This document shows, piece after piece, positions 33,750 through 42,655 of a stretch of DNA of 64,000 bases. Both the position numbers and the translations under genes were made by a program. This DNA is from Vallitalea pronyensis (lineage in GTDB: Bacteria; Bacillota; Clostridia; Lachnospirales; Vallitaleaceae): contig NZ_CP058649.1 of assembly GCF_018141445.1 (NCBI RefSeq), positions 1,631,001 through 1,695,000 on the forward strand. The letters run 5' to 3'. Each line of letters begins with the position of its first letter. The stretch's first letter is position 1. A model generated the notes under the pieces. It was not told the DNA's origin, did not search any database, and worked only from the letters and a program-made list of their open reading frames with translations.

Positions 33750-34373
33750 CTACATCCATTTCAGAAGACCTACAAAAACTAAGATTCCACCAGGTAATAA
33801 TGAAGTTTTTAAACTAGTATTATAGCTTTCTATCTTAGTTCCTAAGTAGTGACCATATAATATAGATATAATGTTAAAAGAAAAAACTAAAGGTAGAAAG
33901 TAAAGATAATTAATACCATCTAAAGAGAGCCCAAATCCTGCTCCAAGGGCATCAATTGATAAAATAAGTCCTAAATATAAAGCTTCCTTTATATTTATAT
34001 CCCCTGATACATCCATATCTGCTTTGGTAGAATCTAGAGCAATGTCAATTATTATTCCTAGCTTAGGTATATAAAATTTAGCTAACCTATTGTCTTCTTT
34101 CTTTTCGATTTTATATTTTATATAACCCTCTATCATAAAAAAAGAGCCTAAGCTAACTAATATAATACAACTTATCAAAGAAGAAGTATTTTCTGAAATA
34201 AATTGTCTAACTAGTTGACCAGAGTAAATAGATATTCCTAAAATACTAATGGTCACTAGATTTAGTATTAAAATAGCTGTTTTTGATATTTTTATTTGTT
34301 TAATACCGTAGGTTATACCTAATGCAAAAGAGTCAATACAAATAGCTATAGCTATTAAAAGTGCTTCTGTCAT
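33750..34373 (-). CDS. ytaF: Sporulation membrane protein YtaF (MntP fold)
   Basis: A 207-residue protein with six hydrophobic segments in two halves, each carrying an acidic pair: AIAICIDSFALGITYGIK near the start and LILSIDALGAGFG in the second half. This repeat, with conserved Asp in a membrane helix, marks the MntP/YtaF family. YtaF is linked to sporulation in Bacillus and spore-forming Clostridia; MntP relatives export manganese. The role here is inferred. Adjacent to it is a Na+/Ca2+ exchanger gene on the same strand. Confidence 0.82.
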   Translation of the reverse strand: MTEALLIAIAICIDSFALGITYGIKQIKISKTAILILNLVTISILGISIYSGQLVRQFISENTSSLISCIILVSLGSFFMIEGYIKYKIEKKEDNRLAKFYIPKLGIIIDIALDSTKADMDVSGDINIKEALYLGLILSIDALGAGFGLSLDGINYLYFLPLVFSFNIISILYGHYLGTKIESYNTSLKTSLLPGGILVFVGLLKWM

Positions 34374-34475
34374 TATAATCCCCCTTATTAAAATTCCTCT
34401 AATCTCACAATTATGATATGCATAATAGATAATAATGTGATTTAATAAAATTAAATTTCAAGATGGTCTTTTAAT

Positions 34476-34625
34476 ATGGGTAAACAAAAGCAAATAGACG
34501 GGTGGAAACAGTATTATGACAATTGGACTTCAAGTGAACTATCTATAGGTAAATATTGCTCTAATAATATAGAGGCACTGGATAATTATTTGAAACTCCA
34601 TTTAATTAGTAAAATTACTTGTTAA
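34476..34625 (+). pseudogene. Short ORF resembling an IS66 orfA start
   Basis: A 49-residue frame starts MGKQKQIDGWKQYYDNWTSS and goes on ELSIGKYCSNN. The pattern W....W..S.LSI..YC resembles the N-terminus of small transposase helper proteins (TnpA-like of IS66 group or IS3-like). No HTH core follows. It may be a scrap. Confidence 0.35.
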
Positions 34626-34641
34626 ATTAGCGGAGTATGAG

Positions 34642-35589
34642 TTATATGTATAGTCGATATAATATAGTTATGTATGTAACATATATAATCAATAAAATAA
34701 TAGCTTGGATTCTACTAATTTTACTTTTAAACAAACAAGGAAGAGTAAGAACAAGTATCAATAAAAAGGATACTGGAAAATCTAAAAAGATGTTTTGCTT
34801 TTCAATTGTAAGTGGAGATACTAATCCTGAACTTCCAATTACAAAGGTTATATTTAGAATATTAGCTCCTATTATATTTCCTGCAGATAATGATGTGTGT
34901 CCTTTTTTCATAGCTGTCAGTGCAGTTGTTAATTCAGGTAAAGAAGTTCCAAAAGCGATCAGGGACAGACTGATAACAGACTCTGGAACACCAATAAATT
35001 CGGCTATCTGTACTCCATTGTTAATAAGAAGATTAGATCCTCCTATGATACTAAATATACCGATAACAAAAAATAATAGTATTTTAATTTTTCTGCTAAA
35101 ACAAAATATTTCTCTGTTGTGTTGAGAAGTTTGCTTTCTTTTATATTTTAATATAAAAGTATCTAACATCATATATCCTAGTAAAAGCATAATAAGCATT
35201 AATGAGTCATCTTTAGTGATTAAACCATCATATGCAAAAAAAGAAATAACGATAAAGAAAAGTAAGAGTACAATAGATTTTATTTTAAAGAATTTCCCTT
35301 TGATAGTACTAGGCATTATAATATTAGTGATACCTAAGATTAGACCTGTATTACATATTGTAGATCCAATCGCATTACCTATACTCATGGTAGTATGGCC
35401 ATTAGCGGCGGCTGTGACAGAGACAATTACTTCAGGAGCTGTTGTTGCTATACTTACTATTGTAGCCCCGATAAAGATTTCAGGTAGATGATATGCTCTG
35501 GCTATATTAATGGATGAGTCAATAAATAAATCTCCTCCCTTTACAATTAATATTAGGCCAATGAGAAATAATAGAATTGGTATTATCAA
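34642..35589 (-). CDS. Calcium/sodium antiporter (CaCA, YrbG-like)
   Basis: A 315-residue membrane protein with about ten helices in two inverted repeats, each with an ion-binding alpha motif: the first in ATIVSIATTAPEVIVSVTAA (about 43-62) with GNAIGSTICNTGLILG after it, and the second in SLIAFGTSLPELTTALTA followed by GNIIGANILNITFVIG. These match the K+-independent Na+/Ca2+ exchanger family YrbG. ATG 35589 follows AGGGAGG. The gene ends 269 bases upstream of ytaF with the short helper-like ORF between on the other strand. Confidence 0.92.
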   Translation of the reverse strand: MIIPILLFLIGLILIVKGGDLFIDSSINIARAYHLPEIFIGATIVSIATTAPEVIVSVTAAANGHTTMSIGNAIGSTICNTGLILGITNIIMPSTIKGKFFKIKSIVLLLFFIVISFFAYDGLITKDDSLMLIMLLLGYMMLDTFILKYKRKQTSQHNREIFCFSRKIKILLFFVIGIFSIIGGSNLLINNGVQIAEFIGVPESVISLSLIAFGTSLPELTTALTAMKKGHTSLSAGNIIGANILNITFVIGSSGLVSPLTIEKQNIFLDFPVSFLLILVLTLPCLFKSKISRIQAIILLIIYVTYITILYRLYI

Positions 35590-35782
35590 GTTTAATTCCC
35601 TCCCTAAATTTATATAAGTTACAGGTTTAGCATCTAATAATTACTATGAAAACTTTGAAGACAATATTCAAAATTAGTAACTGAATGAACTTAAAATAAT
35701 AAAATCTTATATAAGAGACAGTAGAATGGAATTAGGCGAAATAAAACCCATTTGATTCTTTTAAGACTAGAAAGGTAAGAGA

Positions 35783-35930
35783 CAATTAATCTATGGTTAA
35801 AGATTGTAGTGGCTACAGTACCAGCTAGGATAGTGAGATTTTTATTTGATGAAATTATAGGAGAATTATTATATAATTCAACAACCGTAGCATTAAGCCT
35901 CATAATATTTGGCATTGAAGTACGTACTTA
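35783..35930 (+). pseudogene. Fragment of undecaprenyl-diphosphatase (UppP)
   Basis: The frame reads ETINLWLKIVVATVPARIVR and then FLFDEIIGELLYNSTTVALS, LIIFGIE, followed abruptly by VRT and a stop. The WLKIVVATVPA...F(D)E.I motif and the VALSLIIFGI helix are typical of the central part of UppP/BacA phosphatases. Both ends of the gene are missing. The downstream border coincides with copy B of a repeated junction segment. Confidence 0.7.
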
Positions 35931-36020
35931 GAAAAAGTAGGCATGTCTACACATAGAAGTTATATGATTAATAATAAAAGACAGGATTTAATGATACCGA
36001 TTAAATCCTGTTTTTTGCAT
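35913..36020. repeat. Repeated junction segment with terminator, copy B
   Basis: It begins GCATTGAAGTACGTACTTAG and includes the terminator GACAGGATTTAAT (35980-35992) with its complement ending at about 36011 and a T6 run. It has the same order of parts as copy A (31736-31824), with about 20 extra bases in the middle. The following 36021-36135 is without a gene. Confidence 0.65.
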
Positions 36021-36135
36021 TTCATATATAAAAAGGTTACTTACAGTTGTAACTGGATGGTAGTGTTGCAAATGGGGATATCATCTTTGTATTTTACCCT
36101 GAAAGAGCTTATTATATCTTGGATGTAAAAAATAT

Positions 36136-36184
36136 TTGACATGAAGTAAAATATATAATACAATATGTATATGAAATCATACAT
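36136..36184 (+). promoter_or_regulatory. Promoter with inverted-repeat operator
   Basis: TTGACA (36136-36141), a 17-base spacer and TACAAT (36159-36164) form a near-consensus promoter. Just after the -10 box, ATGTAT (36165-36170) and ATACAT (36179-36184) form an inverted repeat at the expected start of transcription. Repression by the co-transcribed Xre-type regulator is likely. Confidence 0.65.
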
Positions 36185-36201
36185 CATAAGGAGTGATATA
36201 T

Positions 36202-36708
36202 ATGTCATACCATGAAAAGAGAACCATTGTTATCATCATAACAGAATTATTTATATTGGCAGCTTATTGCATTTATACTTATTCAAAATATCAATCAGGC
36301 GACCTCCCTTCAGGTGATATGAAAGCCTGGGCTGGCATCATGCTTGTTTTTATTGGCTTAACCATAGGCGTTACAATTGTCGTTCAAATTATTTTTAATA
36401 TTATACTGTCCGTTGGAATAGCCATACAAGAAAAGAGAACCAACGGTATGTGTGATGATAAGGATGTTGAAAAAACCATTGATGCAGAAATGGTAAGTGA
36501 TGAAAGGGATAAGCTTATTGAACTTAAATCTATGCGATTATTCTTAATCATCTCTGGTATAGGATTTGTCGTATCGTTGGCAACACAGGTTTTAAATTAT
36601 TCGCCAGCAGTACTGCTTAATGTATTGTTTATTTCTTTCAGTGTTGGATCACTGTTTGAGGGATTAACTCAGATTTACTTTTACAGAAGGGGAATTAAAA
36701 ATGGCTAA
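36202..36708 (+). CDS. Membrane protein paired with an Xre regulator
   Basis: A 168-residue protein with four hydrophobic segments in two pairs (about 7-30, 43-72, 112-130, 138-160) separated by a charged loop containing DAEMVSDERDKLIELKSMR. The loop E(M)xxDERDxxIxxKs is shared by DUF2178/DUF3796-like membrane proteins that lie beside small HTH regulators. ATG 36202 has AAGGAG eight bases before it; GTG 36193 is rejected. It overlaps the regulator gene by eight bases. The role is unknown, perhaps in sensing or bacteriocin resistance. Confidence 0.75.
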   Translation: MSYHEKRTIVIIITELFILAAYCIYTYSKYQSGDLPSGDMKAWAGIMLVFIGLTIGVTIVVQIIFNIILSVGIAIQEKRTNGMCDDKDVEKTIDAEMVSDERDKLIELKSMRLFLIISGIGFVVSLATQVLNYSPAVLLNVLFISFSVGSLFEGLTQIYFYRRGIKNG

Positions 36709-36925
36709 GAAAATTCAAATGACAAACAACATCAGACGACTTCGTTTCTTTGCCAATGAAATGACACAACAGCAGCTTGCCGAAAAGGTTGGAGCCTCAA
36801 GACAGACCATTGGGGCAATAGAGGCTGGGAAGTATTCTCCTTCATTGGAGCTTGCTTTTCGCATAGCGGATGCATTTGAAGTTAAGATTGGAGAAGTATT
36901 CGATTATGAAGTGAAGGTGGAGTAA
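36701..36925 (+). CDS. Small Xre-family HTH regulator
   Basis: A 74-residue single-domain regulator of the YozG/YgzD type. The helix-turn-helix is MTQQQLAEKVGASRQTIGAI (about 21-40), followed by YSPSLELAFRIADAFEVKIG and EVFDY, characteristic of these compact Xre proteins. It overlaps the upstream membrane-protein gene, with which it should be co-transcribed from the operator-bearing promoter at 36136-36184. Confidence 0.9.
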   Translation: MAKKIQMTNNIRRLRFFANEMTQQQLAEKVGASRQTIGAIEAGKYSPSLELAFRIADAFEVKIGEVFDYEVKVE

Positions 36926-37017
36926 TAGGATGAAAACTTTGGTATAGGATGAAAGGAGATTTGCTATTTTATATGTCCATTTAATTATTTAAATAATAGT
37001 AAATAAAGGAGAGAATT

Positions 37018-37578
37018 ATGATGTTAAGGAATATGCAATATAAATCAAGAGCCATATGGGTGGGAATATTAATTATTGCAGCTTACAGCATGCTCACTTA
37101 CACCATTACCGAACATATCATGTTAGGGGTGATTACTGATATAGTAAGCGGATTAGCTGTTATTGGCACAGCAGTCCTTATGTACCCGGTTTTCAATGTT
37201 ACAGGTAACCAGCATCTTAATTTTATATATTTAGGTAGTAAAGTTCTTGAAGGAATTCTTGTGCTTATAGGAGGAATATCCATTCTTTTTCCTACCCTTG
37301 TCAGATTTAGAACCATACTGTATGATGATATTTTTATTTACTTTTTTATCATAGGCGCATTGTTTTTTTACATTTTACTTTATCGAATACGTGTTATTCC
37401 AACATTTATTTCTATTTGGGGTATTTGTTCAACGGTTATACTTATTGTAATGGCAATCATTAAACTTACAGGCATTAACACAACCATTATAGACATATTC
37501 ATATTACCTGTGATTTTAAATGAGATCTTTTTAGCAGTTTGGCTTATGGTGAAAGGATTTAATAAGAGTAGGAAATGA
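37018..37578 (+). CDS. DUF4386-like membrane protein
   Basis: A 186-residue integral membrane protein with about five hydrophobic segments. The pattern RAIWVGILIIAAYSMLTY near the start, YLGSKVLEGILVLIGGIS in the middle and RVIPTFISIWGICSTVILI near residue 130 matches DUF4386 proteins of unknown function. GGAGAG precedes the ATG at 37018 (37021 is also possible). It is separated from the Xre gene by 90 bases and followed by a hairpin at 37604-37638. Confidence 0.75.
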   Translation: MMLRNMQYKSRAIWVGILIIAAYSMLTYTITEHIMLGVITDIVSGLAVIGTAVLMYPVFNVTGNQHLNFIYLGSKVLEGILVLIGGISILFPTLVRFRTILYDDIFIYFFIIGALFFYILLYRIRVIPTFISIWGICSTVILIVMAIIKLTGINTTIIDIFILPVILNEIFLAVWLMVKGFNKSRK

Positions 37579-37603
37579 CTTTTCCGGAAACAGATAAAGA
37601 TGG

Positions 37604-37646
37604 GCGGTGGATAATACTCATAGTAGTATGAACACCGCTTCTTCTT
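37604..37646 (+). terminator. Terminator-like hairpin
   Basis: GCGGTG (37604-37609) pairs with CACCGC (37633-37638), with an inner ATACT/AGTAT pair, followed by TTCTTCTT. The remainder of the 334-base gap to the MerR gene is A+T-rich and holds only the MerR promoter. Confidence 0.5.
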
Positions 37647-37861
37647 ATGCTATGAGATTTTAGGTAGATAGTAGATTCATTGTCGATTTAAGAGTAAATA
37701 ATCATAGCAGTAACGATTAATGGTAAAATAAATGTACTGACTAATCCAATTGATTTTTAATATATAATTTTTTATAGTAAAAAGAACAGATATAACTTAA
37801 ACTTATTAATGTAGTCTATTTTATCATCTCGAAAATATAAGAAATAATTATAATAAATAGC

Positions 37862-37893
37862 TTGACACTCCCCTACAGGGGATAGTCTATACT
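37862..37893 (+). promoter_or_regulatory. MerR-type promoter with a 20-bp spacer
   Basis: TTGACA (37862-37867) and TATACT (37888-37893) are separated by 20 bases, longer than the normal 17. The spacer carries the inverted repeat TCCCCTACAGGGGA (37869-37882). This is the classic MerR-family architecture, in which the bound regulator twists DNA to bring the boxes into register. It drives the regulator's own operon. Confidence 0.85.
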
Positions 37894-37912
37894 TTATTTC
37901 AAGGAGGTTAAT

Positions 37913-38728
37913 ATGTATAAAATAGGAGAATTCTCTAGGATAACCAATATGACCATCAAAACTTTGCGGTATTATGATAAAGAAGGTATTTTAGTCCCAG
38001 CCAAAAGGGAAGAAGGTAGTGCGTATCGATTTTATGACAGCAATAATTATGAGACAGCAATCCTTATAAAGAAACTAAGAGATTTTCAATTTTCAATTTC
38101 TGAAATCAAGGACGTATTAACCTTATGTCATAATGAAGCTGATTTACACTATATTTTGAAGGAAAAGAAGGAACAGATTCAAAGGGAGATAGCTGTTAGA
38201 GAAAAGCTTGTTCAAAAAATAATGGATTCGGTTGACCATAAGAATAAGGAGATGGATGTTACTATGCGTTATGAGATTACCATAAAAGATATTCCAGAAA
38301 TTAAAGTGGCTTCAATAAGATACAAAGATAGATATGAAAATTGTGGAAGTTATATAGGCAAACTTTATAAAGCTCTAAAAGGCAATGTTGGCGGTGAATG
38401 TTTTAATCTATATCATGACAGTGAGTATGCTGAAATAGCAGATATTGAAACATGTGTGCCTGTAAAAAAAGATGTAAATAATCCTAAGATTTCTTGCAGA
38501 AAGGTACCTAAGATCAAAGCAATTAGCACCATTCATAAAGGGAGTTATGAAAATTCAAGCCATGCCTATAAAGCGTTGCTAGATTATGCTAAGCAGAACA
38601 ATTTAGAAACGACTACGCCCACGAGAGAAGTTTATATTAAAGGTCCAGGTATGATCTTTAAAGGAAATCCCCATAAATATATCACAGAAATAATCATTCC
38701 AATTGTAGAGACGGAAGGTGAAAATTAA
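37913..38728 (+). CDS. MerR-family regulator with GyrI-like effector domain
   Basis: A 271-residue activator of the BmrR/TipA type. The N-terminal winged helix reads MYKIGEFSRITNMTIKTLRY followed by YDKEGILVPAKREEGSAYRFY; a dimerisation helix spans about 78-120, and the C-terminal 150 residues form a GyrI-like effector-binding domain with EIKVASIRYKDRY and STIHKGSYENSSHAY. AAGGAGG lies upstream. The last base pairs overlap the next start (ATGA), so it is coupled with the hydrolase. The ligand is likely a hydrophobic small molecule; unproven. Confidence 0.92.
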   Translation: MYKIGEFSRITNMTIKTLRYYDKEGILVPAKREEGSAYRFYDSNNYETAILIKKLRDFQFSISEIKDVLTLCHNEADLHYILKEKKEQIQREIAVREKLVQKIMDSVDHKNKEMDVTMRYEITIKDIPEIKVASIRYKDRYENCGSYIGKLYKALKGNVGGECFNLYHDSEYAEIADIETCVPVKKDVNNPKISCRKVPKIKAISTIHKGSYENSSHAYKALLDYAKQNNLETTTPTREVYIKGPGMIFKGNPHKYITEIIIPIVETEGEN

Positions 38729-39801
38729 TGAAAAAAAAGCTACTATTTATAGGTATTATATTGATGATAGTAATAGGGGTAGTAGCATTTATCATGATAA
38801 GAATGACAGGGAAGCCGTTATATACGATAGGTAATGTGAAAAAGGAGATAAATCTAAGAGCACCTCTTGAACCTCCTATCCAATCAGGCAACATTGGGTA
38901 TTTTCAAGTTGAAGAAGATATCAAACTGAATTATTTTACTCAAGGAACAGGTGATAATATATTAATATTACATGGTGGACCTGGTATGCCCTATGCAGAA
39001 GAGTGGAAAGGTTTAGATGAACTTTCTAAGACACATCGCTTTATTTATTATGACCAAAGAGGAAGCGGTTCGTCAACCCGTCCAATCAATACGTTTTCAT
39101 CCAAAAATTACTACAAAAATATGTTGGAGCTGGAATCAACTTTGGGTCTAACTGCCCAAATAGCCGATATAGAACGTATACGAAGAATTTTAGGGGAAGA
39201 AAAACTCACATTAATTGGACATTCTTTTGGTGCAGTCCTCGCCTCACTATATGCTACTGAATTTCCTGAAAATGTAGAGTCATTAATTCTTGTAGCACCA
39301 GCACCATTGCTTAAAATGCCCTTGGAAGTACCTGGGCTATTTGATAACATAGAAGGGCAGTTACAAGAAGAGGATATTGATGATTATTCGGACTTTCTAA
39401 AAAGATATTTTGATTATAAGAATCTATTTAAAAAATCAGAAGAAGAATTAGTAGCACTAAACAATGAGTTAGGCACTTATTTCTATAAGGCATATGAAAA
39501 AGGTGAGGGCATTACACCGCCCAAAAATGCTAAAGCAGGAGGGTGGATGGTGCAAGCTATCTATTTAAGTATGGGACAAAAATACGATTATACGGAAAGC
39601 ATTTCAAAAGTAAAAGTACCAACTTTAATCATACACACAGGCAATGACTTTGTTCAAGATGAAAAAGCAAGTCAATTATATCTAGATGTTTTTCCACATG
39701 CAAAGTATGTGGTGATGGATCGTGCAGGGCACATGCCGTTTAATGATCTACCGAATGAATTCAGTAAAATAGTTGATAGGTTTTTAGGCGACATAGAATA
39801 A
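38728..39801 (+). CDS. Membrane-anchored alpha/beta hydrolase (proline iminopeptidase-like)
   Basis: A 357-residue hydrolase with an N-terminal membrane anchor (about 4-25), so it acts outside the cytoplasm. HGGPGMPY forms the oxyanion hole as in proline iminopeptidases, the nucleophile elbow is GHSFGAVLA, the catalytic Asp is probably in IHTGNDFVQD, and the His is in RAGHMPF. The substrate may be a peptide or an ester. It overlaps the MerR gene by one base and should be induced by it, suggesting detoxification or processing of the MerR ligand. Confidence 0.87.
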   Translation: MKKKLLFIGIILMIVIGVVAFIMIRMTGKPLYTIGNVKKEINLRAPLEPPIQSGNIGYFQVEEDIKLNYFTQGTGDNILILHGGPGMPYAEEWKGLDELSKTHRFIYYDQRGSGSSTRPINTFSSKNYYKNMLELESTLGLTAQIADIERIRRILGEEKLTLIGHSFGAVLASLYATEFPENVESLILVAPAPLLKMPLEVPGLFDNIEGQLQEEDIDDYSDFLKRYFDYKNLFKKSEEELVALNNELGTYFYKAYEKGEGITPPKNAKAGGWMVQAIYLSMGQKYDYTESISKVKVPTLIIHTGNDFVQDEKASQLYLDVFPHAKYVVMDRAGHMPFNDLPNEFSKIVDRFLGDIE

Positions 39802-39828
39802 AAACATAATGGATAAAAGGTGATGTAT

Positions 39829-40164
39829 ATGAAAAAATATAAAGGGTTTATTCCTCCCTGTGGTATTTATTGTGGAGGCTGTTATCGCTATAAATCAGGC
39901 AAGAAAAATGAATGTCTAGGTGCTGAAACACATTGTAAAACCAGAAAATGTAAAAGTATTTATATGTGTTGTGTAGAAAAAAAAGGACTTAATTACTGTT
40001 ATGAATGTAACAATTTCCCATGTTCAAGATTCAAAAAATTCGCTGAGAGTTGGAAGAAGTATGGGCAGGATTTGATAGAAAACCAAATGCTTTTAGAGCA
40101 ATATGGTGAGGAGAAATGGTTACAGCAAATGTTGGGGAAAAATAGAATATCAACAGAAGAGTAA
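39829..40164 (+). CDS. DUF3795 cysteine-rich protein
   Basis: A 111-residue protein with a DUF3795 pattern: IPPCGIYCGGCYRYKSG, then CKTRKCKSIYMCCVEKKGLN and YCYECNNFPCSRF. Ten or more cysteines suggest a zinc or iron-sulfur site. DUF3795 proteins are widespread in anaerobes and their function is unknown. ATG 39829 follows AAGGTGATGTAT; the frame also extends to GTG 39820. It is the third gene after the MerR regulator and is followed by a terminator. Confidence 0.85.
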   Translation: MKKYKGFIPPCGIYCGGCYRYKSGKKNECLGAETHCKTRKCKSIYMCCVEKKGLNYCYECNNFPCSRFKKFAESWKKYGQDLIENQMLLEQYGEEKWLQQMLGKNRISTEE

Positions 40165-40166
40165 AC

Positions 40167-40196
40167 CATAGGCTGTCAACATCTGTTGACAGCCCT
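40167..40196 (+). terminator. Perfect hairpin, copy 2 of a repeated terminator
   Basis: GGCTGTCAACA (40171-40181) pairs with TGTTGACAGCC (40184-40194) over a two-base loop. The same hairpin, with the same AACCATA before it, is found at 23631-23664. It ends the MerR operon. The 160 bases to the GH3 stop hold no gene. Confidence 0.75.
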
Positions 40197-40355
40197 CATT
40201 ATAATGGGTAAAATATAGTGGTAACGATTACTTTCTCAAGATTATCTACATCTAGAATTAAGAAGCTCTAATCATATTTACATTAGCCTCCTATGTAACA
40301 TACTTCTTTTGTTAAAGCGTTATCTTCAAAGCTCATCTTTAGATTTTGATGTACC

Positions 40356-42605
40356 TTAGAGTGTAATAATAGTTTCACATCGAATATCATTTGATGCAGC
40401 ACCAACCATTATTTTGAAGTCTCCTGGCTCAACAACCCATTGACAGTCTAAATCCATTAATTTAAAAGTGTCAAAGTTCAGTTCAAATGTGACAGTTTTA
40501 CATGCATGAGGTGCTAAATGAATGCGTTTAAAGCCTTTTAATAACTTCATTGGTGTAGCAACACTACTTTGAAGATCGTTAACATAAAGCTGGATGACTT
40601 CATCACCTGAAGTATCTCCTGTATTTGTAATATCTATCGTTACTGTACCTTCAAAGGTATTTTGGTCTATGGTTGAAACTTGGAGATTGCTGTAATCAAA
40701 AGTAGTATAGGATAACCCGTAACCAAAAGAGTACATAGGCTCTTTGGTACCTTCAAAGAACTCAAAATCACCACCAGGAAGCATAGAATAATAGCATGGA
40801 ATCCGACCGGAACTTTGTGGAAATGAAAGAGGTAATCGACCGGAAGGATTGAGTTCGCCAAAAAGAGCTTCCACGATGGCTTGAGAACCATGTTCGCCTC
40901 CAAACCATGCCATCATGATGCTATCACAGAGTTGGGATTCTAAAGAAAGATCAAATGCTTTTCCATTAAGTAGAACTAGGTGTAATGGTTTGTTAAGTTC
41001 AGAAAGTTTTTTAATCAGCTCTCGTTGTTTGCCTGGCAGCGTTAGTTCTGTTCGATCATGGCATTCCCCTGATGTGAGTGAGTTATCACCGCCTACCATG
41101 ATGATGACATCACATTCAGATGCAATCATAACGGCTTCGTCTAAAGTGTTAAGGATTTCATCTTCACCCTCAGAGTATAAATGAGGATGACCGTCTATTA
41201 TATGTTCTGTTTTCTCACCTTCAGTTATTGAACAGCCGTTACATTGACGAATGGTTACATCTTCGCCAACGGATGACTTAAGCACATCAAGTACAGACGC
41301 AATGGTATAACCTGTAGGTATGGATGAATAGCCGCCAATTTTTGGAGAAGCAGAGTTAGGGCCAATGAGAGCAATTGATTTAACCGATTTATCCAAAGGT
41401 AAAGCACCGTTATTTTTAAGTAATGTAATGGATTCTCTGGCTGTATTTAAACTAATTAATCGATGCTCTTCGCAACGTATCCAATTCAGGTAGTTATCTT
41501 CATTGCTGTAAGGGTTATCAAATAGTCCTAGATCAAACTTAACTCGAAGAACTCTGCTAACCGCATCATCAATGCGTGACATGGGTATAGCGTTATTATT
41601 CACAAGATCAACAAGGGTTGGTTCAAAAATATCATTAGGGTAATCAAGACCTTGAACATCTAACCCGTTACCGATTGCCATTCGAATAGCTTCACTATCT
41701 TCGGTAACAAGATGGTGGCGTCCCTTAATTTTACCGATACCACCCCAATCTGAACGCGAGTAGCCTTTAAGACCAAGCTCTTGTTTGAGAATTTTATCTA
41801 AATAATTGTTGGAGCACATCATAACGTCACCATCAACACTGTTATAACTTGCCATGACATTGTATGCGCCACCTTCCTTGATTCCAGCTTCAAATACAGG
41901 TAGATATACGCTCTTAACTTCACGACGCCCTACATGGGCAGGTGAACAATTGGAGCCTCCTTCTGGAATACCATAGACACAGTAGTGTTTCGGCTCTGAA
42001 ACAACTGAATCTGGTCGGCTTATATCACCTTTTTGAAGACCTTTAATAATAGAAACACCAAGTCTTGAAGCAAGATATGTATCTTCACCAAAGGTTTCTT
42101 CAACACGTCCCCAACGCAATTCTCTAGCAATATCTAGATTAGGTGATAGTACTTCGTGTATGCCCAGTGACCTGGTTTCTTTCCCAATGGCATCGCCTAT
42201 ACGATAAACGAGATCGGGATTAAAGGTTGCAGCCATTCCTAAACAAGATGGAAAGACTGTTCCTCGAAGACCATCGATGCCATGAAGGCCTTCCCCTGTA
42301 AAAAGGCATGGTATACCTAGTCGGGTTTCTTCAACAAAGTAACGTTGGAGCCGATTCGTTACTGCTGGAACAGTGTATACAGAAGTCATTGAACCGATAC
42401 CTCGATGGGCTAACCGATCCTTCAATTTTTCGTAATCGAATTCACTATCTTCATCAATACTGCAGATATGCTTTTTGGATGGTTTTGTTGCAAAATCTGT
42501 GGCAAGGCACATATCCAGTTGGGCAACTTTCTCTTCTAGGGTCATTCGTGCTAGTAGATCATTAATACGTTGTTCTACTGATAAATTACTATTTTTATAG
42601 TCCAT
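40356..42605 (-). CDS. GH3 family beta-glycosidase, cytoplasmic
   Basis: A 749-residue glycoside hydrolase family 3 enzyme. It starts with RINDLLARMTLEEKVAQLD, has EPKHYCVYGIPEGG (family KHF-like motif), and the nucleophile Asp in SRSDWGG at about residue 284. The C-terminal domain ends with a fibronectin III-like part (VTIDITNTGDTSGDEVIQLY). No signal peptide is present, so it acts on imported oligosaccharides. Start 42605 has AAGGAG nine bases upstream; an in-frame ATG at 42641 is rejected. It follows the LacI-type gene with a 50-base gap and belongs to the minus-strand arm of the mannoside locus. Confidence 0.93.
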   Translation of the reverse strand: MDYKNSNLSVEQRINDLLARMTLEEKVAQLDMCLATDFATKPSKKHICSIDEDSEFDYEKLKDRLAHRGIGSMTSVYTVPAVTNRLQRYFVEETRLGIPCLFTGEGLHGIDGLRGTVFPSCLGMAATFNPDLVYRIGDAIGKETRSLGIHEVLSPNLDIARELRWGRVEETFGEDTYLASRLGVSIIKGLQKGDISRPDSVVSEPKHYCVYGIPEGGSNCSPAHVGRREVKSVYLPVFEAGIKEGGAYNVMASYNSVDGDVMMCSNNYLDKILKQELGLKGYSRSDWGGIGKIKGRHHLVTEDSEAIRMAIGNGLDVQGLDYPNDIFEPTLVDLVNNNAIPMSRIDDAVSRVLRVKFDLGLFDNPYSNEDNYLNWIRCEEHRLISLNTARESITLLKNNGALPLDKSVKSIALIGPNSASPKIGGYSSIPTGYTIASVLDVLKSSVGEDVTIRQCNGCSITEGEKTEHIIDGHPHLYSEGEDEILNTLDEAVMIASECDVIIMVGGDNSLTSGECHDRTELTLPGKQRELIKKLSELNKPLHLVLLNGKAFDLSLESQLCDSIMMAWFGGEHGSQAIVEALFGELNPSGRLPLSFPQSSGRIPCYYSMLPGGDFEFFEGTKEPMYSFGYGLSYTTFDYSNLQVSTIDQNTFEGTVTIDITNTGDTSGDEVIQLYVNDLQSSVATPMKLLKGFKRIHLAPHACKTVTFELNFDTFKLMDLDCQWVVEPGDFKIMVGAASNDIRCETIITL

Positions 42606-42655
42606 GTATTTAGTCTCCTTATAAATTATATGGTTAGACATAATATATTTGTAAA

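Noticed and set aside
35691..35915. Minus-strand 74-codon ORF
   Set aside because: The plus strand of the same DNA encodes a clear UppP fragment.
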